24,824 nucleotides of DNA from the NCBI GenBank assembly GCA_023423605.1, contig JAFAFF010000004.1, positions 1-24,824 of the forward strand, read 5' to 3'. This document shows, one piece after another, positions 16,707-24,824 of this stretch. This DNA comes from Pseudomonadota bacterium. GTDB taxonomy: Bacteria > Pseudomonadota > Gammaproteobacteria > Xanthomonadales > Xanthomonadaceae. The notes under the pieces are model-generated. The model had not been told where the DNA came from, did not search any database, and saw nothing but the letters and a program-made list of their open reading frames with translations. Position 1 is the stretch's first letter, and every line of letters begins with the position of its first letter. Made by a program: the position numbers and the translations under genes.

Positions 16707-17132
16707 ATGCCCCGCGCCGATTTCTACCTGATCGCCAAGCCCCGCTTTCTCGCCGAACCGCTGCGGCTGGTCTGCGAACTGGCGCGCAAGGCCAACGATG
16801 CCGGGCTGTTCACCCTGGTGCTTGCACGTGACCAGGCGCAGGCCGAGGAACTGGACGAACTGCTGTGGGCCTTCGACGATGAAGCCTACATTCCGCACCA
16901 GATTGCCGGCGAGGACATGGACGAGGAAGAAGCGCTGGTGCTGATCGCCGCGCCCGGCACCGATGCGCCGGCGCGTCCGCTGGTGATCAACCTGCGCGAT
17001 GCGCCCTGGATGGGCGAATGCGACCGGGTGCTGGAAGTGGTTCCGGCCGATCCGCAGGCGCGTGAGCCGCTGCGCGAGCGCTGGCGGCAGTACAAGGACG
17101 CCGGTTACCAGCTGTCCAAGCACAACATGTAA
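16707..17132 (+). CDS. holC: DNA polymerase III subunit chi
   Basis: Chi joins the clamp loader to single-stranded-DNA-binding protein and pairs with psi. The 141-residue protein has the chi pattern: N-terminal RADFYLIAKP strand, helix with VCELARKANDAG, LVLARDQAQAEELDELLWAFDDEAYIPHQI, then an acidic loop, PLVINLRD and VLEVVPADPQAREPLRERW. The order pepA-holC-valS is the usual one in gammaproteobacteria. The ATG at 16707 has a weak GGA upstream. A candidate psi partner is encoded on the minus strand at 20612-21148. The acidic loop (EDMDEEEA) is a slight elaboration. Confidence 0.95.
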   Translation: MPRADFYLIAKPRFLAEPLRLVCELARKANDAGLFTLVLARDQAQAEELDELLWAFDDEAYIPHQIAGEDMDEEEALVLIAAPGTDAPARPLVINLRDAPWMGECDRVLEVVPADPQAREPLRERWRQYKDAGYQLSKHNM

Positions 17133-17210
17133 AGGGGGCGCGCGCCGTCGCACTTGAAGCGCCGCGCAAACGCCCTGATCCTCCCCCGAATACCTTCCCG
17201 GTTGCCCCGC

Positions 17211-20036
<2,826 letters not shown>

Positions 20037-20044
20037 AAGGCGAT

Positions 20045-20106
20045 GCCGGGCTCTGCCCGGCAACCGGGCAACCGGGTTCCATCAGCCGGGCAGAGCCCGG
20101 CTCTAC
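20045..20106. repeat. Inverted pair of SMAG-like REP elements
   Basis: Two copies of the 17-base hairpin GCCGGGCTCTGCCCGGC face each other, at 20045-20061 (plus) and 20085-20101 (minus). The minus copy is preceded by the GTAGA head (20106-20102) typical of Stenotrophomonas REPs; the plus copy has a degenerate head (CGAT). The spacer contains three short ACCGGG repeats. The pair lies between the convergent valS and rimI genes and would form a long hairpin in either transcript, so it may act as a bidirectional terminator or stabiliser. Confidence 0.85.
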
Positions 20107-20117
20107 CGCCCCAATAA

Positions 20118-20615
20118 TCAAAGCGGCGGCATCGTCTCGATGTCGTCGGCCACCAGTTCCATGGCCATCACCAGCGCATCCTCGCGCCCTTCGGCCGCCG
20201 GGTAATAACGCGGCCGGCGGCCGATCTCGTTGAAGCCTTCGCTGTGATACAGCGCCAGCGCCGGGGCATTGGATGGCCGGACTTCGAGGAATATCCGCTG
20301 CGCGCCGCGGTCACGCGCCAGCGCCACGATGGCGCGCAGCAGGCGACGTCCCAGTCCGCGTGCCTGGCTGAGGGGATCGATGCAGATGTTCAGCAGATGG
20401 GCTTCATCGGCGGCGATGCTCAACACGGCATAGCCGGACAGCAATCCGCTTTCTTCCAGCGCAAGTCCCGGGTAACCGGCACGCAGGCAGTCCAGGAAGA
20501 TGCCGCGCGTCCATGGATACGGATACCCACGCACCTCGATGGCCATCACCGCGTTGAGGTCGCTCTCGTGCAGCGCGCGCAGATGGGCGGTTCCGGGACG
20601 GGCGACGGCACTCAC
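20118..20615 (-). CDS. rimI: Ribosomal protein bS18 N-alpha-acetyltransferase (GNAT)
   Basis: GNAT enzyme that acetylates the N-terminal Ala of ribosomal protein S18. Starting at the GTG at 20615 it has 165 residues. This start is chosen because AGGAAGG lies just upstream and the GTGA overlaps the stop of the preceding gene by four bases. The acetyl-CoA loop QARGLG is at 84-89, the catalytic-type Glu111 is in FLEVRPSN, and Tyr123 is in ALYHSEGF, with the 12-residue spacing known from RimI. YPYPWTRGIF near 31-40 is typical of RimI. An upstream ATG at 20654 would add 13 residues inside the previous gene and is less likely. It is the last gene of pssA-psi-rimI. Confidence 0.93.
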   Translation of the reverse strand: MSAVARPGTAHLRALHESDLNAVMAIEVRGYPYPWTRGIFLDCLRAGYPGLALEESGLLSGYAVLSIAADEAHLLNICIDPLSQARGLGRRLLRAIVALARDRGAQRIFLEVRPSNAPALALYHSEGFNEIGRRPRYYPAAEGREDALVMAMELVADDIETMPPL

Positions 20616-21148
20616 GATGTTCCCTTCCTGCGCAGCGCGCGCAGCTGCGGCCACAGGGCACGCTTGGCGGCGGGATTGCCGCGCAGCACGTCCAGCGGCC
20701 AGGTCTCCATCAACGCCTGGGTTGCCGGGTCGCTGGGATTACGACCGGAGGCACGCAGCAGGGCGATCTGCAGGCGGTCCGGCAGGCGCACGGCAGGCTG
20801 GCGGGCAGTGCCGGTCCGTGGCGCAGGCACCGGCGCGTTGCGACCTGGCGTCTCCGCCGCTGGCGCGCGGCGTGGTGGTGGAGCAGACGGCTCGCTGGCC
20901 GATTCAGGGGCAGGTGCACGGCGTGCCGATGCGTGGCGGACGTCATGCCGAGGATCGAGGCCTGGCACCAGAACGGCGCTGAGATGCACGGCGGACGGGT
21001 CCGCGACCGCGGCAGGGCCTGCAGTCAATGCCGGATCGACCCCACCGCTCGCTGCGATTTCCAGCGCACCGTCCTGGAAAACGGTATAACCCATGGCCTG
21101 CAGCCAGGCCTGCTGGGCCGACGTCCAGGGCAGGGACTCACCGCTCAT
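20612..21148 (-). CDS. Putative DNA polymerase III psi subunit-like protein (HolD-like)
   Basis: A 178-residue protein with a short N-terminal conserved-looking segment (WTSAQQAWLQAMGYTVFQDG, about 8-27), a long Pro/Ala/Arg-rich linker (about 65-115) and a helical basic C-terminus (DRLQIALLRASGRN, then LWPQLRALRRKG). The N-terminal segment resembles the start of E. coli psi, where a WxLQxLGI-type helix binds chi. In E. coli holD directly precedes rimI, and in Pseudomonas a larger psi precedes rimI as well. Both ends overlap the neighbours by four bases (ATGA with pssA, GTGA with rimI), so the three genes are translationally coupled. The psi assignment is an inference from position and a short motif; the alternative is a lineage-specific hypothetical protein. 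Confidence 0.6.
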   Translation of the reverse strand: MSGESLPWTSAQQAWLQAMGYTVFQDGALEIAASGGVDPALTAGPAAVADPSAVHLSAVLVPGLDPRHDVRHASARRAPAPESASEPSAPPPRRAPAAETPGRNAPVPAPRTGTARQPAVRLPDRLQIALLRASGRNPSDPATQALMETWPLDVLRGNPAAKRALWPQLRALRRKGTS

Positions 21149-21921
21149 GCTGCATCCGGACGCTTGCGCTGGCGTTGCAGGGCCCACATGACCGGACCGG
21201 ACAGCGCATAGAGGATTCCCACCGCGAACAGCACCCGTGGCAGGTCGATCACTGCGATGGCAATGACGATGGGAACCAGTGCCAGCACCAGGAAGGGCAC
21301 CCGGTCGGCGCGCGGCCCCTTGGCAGCGCCTCCCTTGAAACTCCAGAACCGGATGCGGCTGACCATCAGCAGCGCAGCGACCAGCGTCACGGCCAGGGCG
21401 ACGTAGCGCAGCTGCTCGCCGCTCCAGCCCAGCGTGCCATCGGCGAAGGCCCAGACGAAGGACATCATCAGGCCGGCCGCAGCAGGGCTGGCCAGGCCGA
21501 CGAACCAGCGCTTGTCGACCACGGTCACCTGGGTGTTGAAGCGCGCCAGGCGCAGGGCCGCGCAGGCGGCATACAGGAACGCGACGGCCCAGCCGAGCCG
21601 TCCGAGCAGCTCGCCATCGAACTTCAGCGACGACAGCGCCCAGTGGTACATCACCAGTGCCGGTGCCATGCCGAAACTGACCAGGTCGGCCAGCGAATCG
21701 TACTGCACGCCGAATTCGCTGCTGGTGCCGGTCAGGCGGGCCACGCGACCGTCCAGGCCGTCCATGACCGCCGCCACGAACACGGCGATGCTGGCGTAGA
21801 CAAAATCGCCATTGGCCGCCGCGATGATGGCGTAGAACCCGGCAAACAGGCCCGCGGTGGTGAACAGGTTGGGGAGCAGGTAAATGGTGCGCGAACGCGG
21901 CGGCGGTATGATCGGATCCAT
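21145..21921 (-). CDS. pssA: CDP-diacylglycerol--serine O-phosphatidyltransferase
   Basis: Makes phosphatidylserine from CDP-diacylglycerol and serine, the first committed step to phosphatidylethanolamine, in the inner membrane. The 258-residue protein is the multi-span, CDP-alcohol phosphatidyltransferase type (type II), unlike the soluble E. coli enzyme. The CAPT motif is complete: Asp57-Gly58...Ala61-Arg62...Gly71...Asp75...Asp79 (DGRVAR, then EFGVQYDSLAD). About seven hydrophobic segments follow the N-terminal RSRTIYLLPNLFT. It is the first gene of an overlapping trio with the psi-like gene and rimI. TTGCCG (21959-21954) and ATTAAA (21935-21930) with 18-base spacing could be its promoter, very close to the ATG. 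Confidence 0.95.
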   Translation of the reverse strand: MDPIIPPPRSRTIYLLPNLFTTAGLFAGFYAIIAAANGDFVYASIAVFVAAVMDGLDGRVARLTGTSSEFGVQYDSLADLVSFGMAPALVMYHWALSSLKFDGELLGRLGWAVAFLYAACAALRLARFNTQVTVVDKRWFVGLASPAAAGLMMSFVWAFADGTLGWSGEQLRYVALAVTLVAALLMVSRIRFWSFKGGAAKGPRADRVPFLVLALVPIVIAIAVIDLPRVLFAVGILYALSGPVMWALQRQRKRPDAA

Positions 21922-21929
21922 GCCCGGAG

Positions 21930-21959
21930 TTTAATCGACTTGCCAGCCGGCGGCGGCAA
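21930..21959 (-). promoter_or_regulatory. Candidate promoter of pssA-psi-rimI
   Basis: TTGCCG (21959-21954) and ATTAAA (21935-21930), 18 bases apart on the minus strand, ending 8 bases before the pssA ATG. The hexamers are moderate matches. Transcription from here would start at or near the start codon, so the mRNA would be nearly leaderless; no ribosome binding site is seen. Confidence 0.3.
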
Positions 21960-22016
21960 TGCTGCAATCGGCCTGCTTCAATCACCTTCTGTCCCACGGT
22001 CCGGCCTGGAGTCGCC

Positions 22017-22391
22017 ATGCGTGCCCTGTTCTGCCTGAGCTGCCTGTTGCTGGCCGTCGCCCCCGCCTGGGCCGGCCAGGTCTACAAATGGAAGGACGCC
22101 AACGGCGTAACCCAGTATTCGGAAACGCCACCGCCGGGAAAGGTGGCCGAAACCCGCCAGCTCACCCGCGATCCAGGGACCCGCACGGCGCCGGCTGCGG
22201 AAGAAGCGCCGTTGCCGGCGCAATGCACCACCGCGCGCGACAATCTCGCCCTGCTCGATGGTGGCGGGCAGGTGATGCAGGACACCGACGGCGACGGCAA
22301 GGCCGACAGCCCGCTCAGCGAGGAACAACGCAGCAGTCAGCGCGCCCTGGCCGATGCCGCCATCAAGGCGTATTGCCCCGCCGCATCCTGA
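22017..22391 (+). CDS. DUF4124 domain-containing periplasmic protein
   Basis: Small exported protein of 124 residues. A cleavable signal peptide ends at about residue 19 (PAWAG). The DUF4124 motif follows at once (QVYKWKDANGVTQYSETPPPG), which in this family forms a small beta-structured domain of unknown function. The rest is linker-like, with two cysteines (AQCTTARDN and AYCPAAS) that could form a disulfide in the periplasm and a short DTDGDGKAD segment resembling a calcium-binding loop, which may be coincidental. The ATG at 22017 is supported by TGGAG at 22007-22011. It is divergent from pssA and precedes proS by about 90 bases. Confidence 0.88.
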   Translation: MRALFCLSCLLLAVAPAWAGQVYKWKDANGVTQYSETPPPGKVAETRQLTRDPGTRTAPAAEEAPLPAQCTTARDNLALLDGGGQVMQDTDGDGKADSPLSEEQRSSQRALADAAIKAYCPAAS

Positions 22392-22411
22392 TTGCGCGGA
22401 TCGTGCGGATC

Positions 22412-22468
22412 GGGCGGCCAGCCGCCCACGACAGGCGCCGGGCTGGCAGAATAACGGCTTCCGCCGTT
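22412..22468 (+). other. Two hairpins between the DUF4124 gene and proS
   Basis: First hairpin: GGGCGGC (22412-22418) and GCCGCCC (22421-22427), 7-base stem with a 2-base gap, about 20 bases after the DUF4124 stop and without a T-run. Second hairpin: AACGGC (22453-22458), loop TTCC, GCCGTT (22463-22468), directly upstream of the proS start. The second could shape the 5' leader of proS. Neither has a proven role. Confidence 0.35.
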
Positions 22469-22482
22469 AGACGATGCCGACG

Positions 22483-24195
22483 ATGCACCTGTCCCAGTTC
22501 CACCTGCATACCACCAAGGAAACACCCAGCGATGCCGAGCTGGCCAGCCACCGGCTGATGCTGCGCGCGGGCATGATCCGCAAGCTCGCTTCCGGCCTGT
22601 ACACCTGGTCGCCGCTGGGCCTGCGCGTGATGCGCAAGGTCGAACGCATCGTGCGCGAGGAAATGGACCGGGCCGGGGCGGTGGAACTGCAGATTCCGAC
22701 CATCCAGCCGCGCGAGCTGTGGGATGCCACCGGGCGCTGGGAGAAATTCGGCGGGCAGCTGCTGAAGATCAAGGACCGCAAGGAACAGGAGTTCTGCTAC
22801 AGCCCGACCGCGGAAGAGGCGATCACCGATTTCGCCCGCCAGGAGCTTTCCAGCTACAAGCAGCTGCCGGTCACTTTCTACCAGGTGCAGAGCAAGTTCC
22901 GCGATGAGATCCGTCCGCGCTTCGGGGTGATGCGCGCGCGCGAGTTCCTGATGAAGGATGCCTATTCGTTCCACCTGCACGACGAAGACCTGGTGCGCGA
23001 ATACGAGAACATGAAGGCGGCCTACAACCGCATTTTCACCCGCCTGGGCCTGGAGTTCCGCATGGTGCAGGCCGATTCCGGCGCGATCGGCGGCGATGCC
23101 TCGCAGGAATTCCACGTGATCGCCGATTCCGGCGAGGACGCGCTGGTGTTCTCCACCGGCTCGGATTATGCGGCGAACATGGAAGCGGCGGTTGCCGCGG
23201 CACCGGCGCCGCGCCCGGCACCGGGTGAAACCCTGGGCAAGGTGGAAACCCCCACCCAGAAAACCTGCGCGGAGGTCGCCGAACTGCTCGGTATTCCGCT
23301 GCAGCGCACCCTGAAATCGGTGGCGCTGATGACCGGCGACGGCCTGCTGTCCAACGAACAGGACTTCGTGCTGGTCCTGGTCCGTGGCGACCATGAGATC
23401 AACGACGTCAAACTGGCCAAGGTGCCGGGACTGGCGGGCCATCGTTTCGCCAGCGAAGCGGAAATCGCCGAATATCTCGGCGGCACGCCGGGATTCCTCG
23501 GCCCGGTGGCGCCGGCCCGCGCCATCCGCGTGATTGCCGATCACGATGCTGCGGCGCTGGCGGATTTTGTCGTCGGCGCCAATGAAACCGGCTACCACCT
23601 GACCGGCGTGAACTGGGGGCGCGACCTGCCCGAGGCCGAAACCGCCGATATCCGCAACGTGCGCGAAGGCGAGCAGGCCCGTGACGGCGGCGAACTGAAG
23701 ATCGCCCGCGGCATCGAGGTCGGGCACGTATTCCAGCTCGGCCGGCAGTATGCCAGGGCGCTCAACGCGACCGTGCTCGATGAAAACGGCAAGGCTGCGG
23801 TAATGAGCATGGGCTGTTATGGCATCGGCATCTCGCGCATCGTCGCCGCTGCCATCGAACAGAATCACGACGATGCCGGCATCATCTGGCCCGACGCGAT
23901 GGCGCCCTGGCAGGTGGTGGTCTGCGTGATCAATCCGAAGGGCGACGAAGCCGTCGCCACGGCCGCCACGCAGTTGCTGGAAACCCTGCGCGAGGGGGGG
24001 CTGGATGCGGCGCTGGATGATCGCGGGCTGCGTCCCGGCGCGATGTTCGCCGACATGGAACTGATCGGCATTCCGCATCGCATCGTGGTTTCCGAACGTG
24101 GCCTGGCCGCAGGCACTTTCGAATATCGCTCACGCAGGGCGAGCGAGGCGGAGAGCCTGGATCGCGACAGCCTGTTGCGCAGGCTGCTGGGTTAA
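22483..24195 (+). CDS. proS: Proline--tRNA ligase
   Basis: Class II synthetase that charges tRNA-Pro. From the ATG at 22483 it has 570 residues; this start aligns with E. coli ProS (MxxSQxxLxTxKETP). An in-frame ATG at 22474 would add three residues. There is no strong ribosome binding site for either. Motif 1 lies in the first 80 residues, motif 2 begins at about 139 ([10 protein letters not shown]), and motif 3 is near 444-455 ([10 protein letters not shown]). Between motifs 2 and 3 sits the YbaK-like insertion domain (about 230-395, with [12 protein letters not shown] and [12 protein letters not shown]) that deacylates Ala-tRNA-Pro. The C-terminal anticodon-binding domain starts near 470 ([16 protein letters not shown]). 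All parts of the bacterial long form are present. A strong terminator follows. Confidence 0.97.
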   Translation: MHLSQFHLHTTKETPSDAELASHRLMLRAGMIRKLASGLYTWSPLGLRVMRKVERIVREEMDRAGAVELQIPTIQPRELWDATGRWEKFGGQLLKIKDRKEQEFCYSPTAEEAITDFARQELSSYKQLPVTFYQVQSKFRDEIRPRFGVMRAREFLMKDAYSFHLHDEDLVREYENMKAAYNRIFTRLGLEFRMVQADSGAIGGDASQEFHVIADSGEDALVFSTGSDYAANMEAAVAAAPAPRPAPGETLGKVETPTQKTCAEVAELLGIPLQRTLKSVALMTGDGLLSNEQDFVLVLVRGDHEINDVKLAKVPGLAGHRFASEAEIAEYLGGTPGFLGPVAPARAIRVIADHDAAALADFVVGANETGYHLTGVNWGRDLPEAETADIRNVREGEQARDGGELKIARGIEVGHVFQLGRQYARALNATVLDENGKAAVMSMGCYGIGISRIVAAAIEQNHDDAGIIWPDAMAPWQVVVCVINPKGDEAVATAATQLLETLREGGLDAALDDRGLRPGAMFADMELIGIPHRIVVSERGLAAGTFEYRSRRASEAESLDRDSLLRRLLG

Positions 24196-24200
24196 TGACG

Positions 24201-24233
24201 AAACGCCGGGAAAATCTCCCGGCGTTTTCTTTC
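24201..24233 (+). terminator. Rho-independent terminator of proS
   Basis: Perfect 11-base stem, AAACGCCGGGA (24201-24211) and TCCCGGCGTTT (24217-24227), with a 5-base loop followed by TCTTTCC, starting 5 bases after the proS stop. Confidence 0.9.
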
Positions 24234-24262
24234 CTGCGTCAGCGCGGTGACCACATTCCAGT

Positions 24263-24291
24263 TTGTGCTGGAAGTAAATGCACATTATCCT
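24263..24291 (+). promoter_or_regulatory. Candidate promoter of the H-NS-family gene
   Basis: TTGTGC (24263-24268), a 17-base spacer and TATCCT (24286-24291) lie in a relatively AT-rich patch between the proS terminator and the H-NS-family start. Each hexamer is a moderate match. The resulting leader would be about 45 bases. Confidence 0.4.
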
Positions 24292-24342
24292 TGGCCCCAG
24301 CCACGGACCGGCAGACCCTGTCCACATTATCTGGAGCACTAC

Positions 24343-24717
24343 ATGAGCATTGATCTGACCGGTCTGTCTGCCCGCGAACTGGGTGCGTTGATCCGCACCG
24401 CCAAGAAGCAGCAGACCATCGTGGCCAAGCGTCGCCCGATCACCAAGGTACGCGCACAGCTGACCAAGCTGGCGAAGACCGAGGGTTACAGCATCGAGGA
24501 ACTGTTTGGTGGCGAGCCGGCCCCGCGTGCGCGCAAGTCCGCCACCAAGGCTCCGGCCAAGACGGCCGGCCGCAAGCTGGGCAAGGTAGCGCCGAAGTAC
24601 CGCAATCCAGCCAACAGCAAGGAAACCTGGACCGGCCGTGGCAAGCAGCCGCGCTGGTTGGCCGAACTGACCTCCAAGGGCAGGAAGGTCGAGGATTATC
24701 TGATCAAGAAGGCCTGA
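24343..24717 (+). CDS. H-NS family nucleoid-associated DNA-binding protein
   Basis: Histone-like protein that binds AT-rich, often horizontally acquired DNA and silences it. The start at 24343 is set by GGAG at 24333-24336, giving 124 residues; an in-frame ATG at 24247 would add a non-helical, unlikely extension. The N-terminal half is the oligomerisation region (MSIDLTGLSARELGALIRTA, then a basic helix to LTKLAKTEGYSIEELFG). A Lys/Ala-rich linker (about 60-85) follows. The C-terminal DNA-binding domain starts KYRNPANSKETWTGRG and holds the minor-groove loop, here GRGKQPRW (family form TWTGRGxxPxW). The N-terminal half is shorter than in enterobacterial H-NS, as in xanthomonad and Burkholderia relatives. 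The gene has its own promoter region and terminator. Confidence 0.93.
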   Translation: MSIDLTGLSARELGALIRTAKKQQTIVAKRRPITKVRAQLTKLAKTEGYSIEELFGGEPAPRARKSATKAPAKTAGRKLGKVAPKYRNPANSKETWTGRGKQPRWLAELTSKGRKVEDYLIKKA

Positions 24718-24734
24718 TCGGATTTACGCACTGC

Positions 24735-24768
24735 AGGAACGCCGGCTGTGAAGCCGGCGTTCCTGTTT
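24735..24768 (+). terminator. Terminator of the H-NS-family gene
   Basis: Perfect 13-base stem, AGGAACGCCGGCT (24735-24747) and AGCCGGCGTTCCT (24752-24764), with a GTGA loop (a GNRA tetraloop in RNA), followed by GTTT. It starts 17 bases after the stop codon. Confidence 0.85.
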
Positions 24769-24772
24769 CCAG

Positions 24773-24797
24773 GTAGAGCCGGGCTCTGCCCGGCTGC
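24773..24797 (+). repeat. SMAG-like REP element
   Basis: A GTAGA head (24773-24777) is followed by the hairpin GCCGGGC-TCT-GCCCGGC (24778-24794) and TGC. The core is identical to the two copies between valS and rimI. A partner copy may lie beyond the right edge; the last 27 bases are GC-rich without a feature I can name. Confidence 0.85.
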
Positions 24798-24824
24798 AGT
24801 CCACGGCCCCTCCCGGTCCGGGCG

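Overview
The window reads as chromosome of a high-GC gammaproteobacterium of the Xanthomonadaceae/Lysobacteraceae, most likely a Stenotrophomonas. The reasons are the gene content and order (xerD next to dsbC, lptG-lptF opposite pepA, pepA-holC-valS, pssA-psi-rimI, proS), a small H-NS protein of the xanthomonad type, an ESPR-type trimeric autotransporter, and GTAG-headed REP hairpins of the kind called SMAG in S. maltophilia. No tRNA, rRNA, CRISPR array or insertion sequence was seen. Assignments rest on motif recognition by eye; no database search was run.

Layout, left to right. 1-880 (minus): start of a YadA-like trimeric autotransporter adhesin that runs off the left edge, with a candidate promoter and operator near 1072-1129. 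1320-5222 (minus): purL with a strong terminator. 5392-7462 (plus): two unrecognised genes; the second carries the halves of an OTU-type cysteine protease in swapped order. 7478-8263 (minus): dsbC, a predicted lipoprotein. 8442-9983 (plus): two more unrecognised genes. 9968-10945 (minus): xerD. 11002-12778 (plus): an RDD membrane protein and a lipoprotein alpha/beta hydrolase. 12850-15035 (minus): lptF-lptG. 15139-20036 (plus): pepA, holC, valS. 20118-21921 (minus): pssA, a psi-like (HolD) gene and rimI, joined by 4-base overlaps. 22017-24717 (plus): a DUF4124 protein, proS and an H-NS-family gene.

Most of the window is conserved housekeeping: purine synthesis, periplasmic disulfide isomerisation, dimer resolution, LPS export, replication clamp-loader subunits, aminoacylation and phospholipid synthesis. 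The accessory material is the adhesin and the two plus-strand gene pairs on either side of dsbC. Those pairs interrupt a minus-strand series (xerD, dsbC, purL), lack recognisable housekeeping domains and have effector-like composition. The most interesting item is the OTU-like protein at 6590-7462, whose order (His half first, Cys half last) suggests a circularly permuted deubiquitinase-like fold.

Other regulatory observations are a nearly mirror-symmetric divergent promoter between xerD and the RDD gene that fits leaderless transcription both ways, and a set of GGTCATC/GATGACC inverted repeats (one overlapping a PHO-box-like sequence) flanking the lipoprotein hydrolase.
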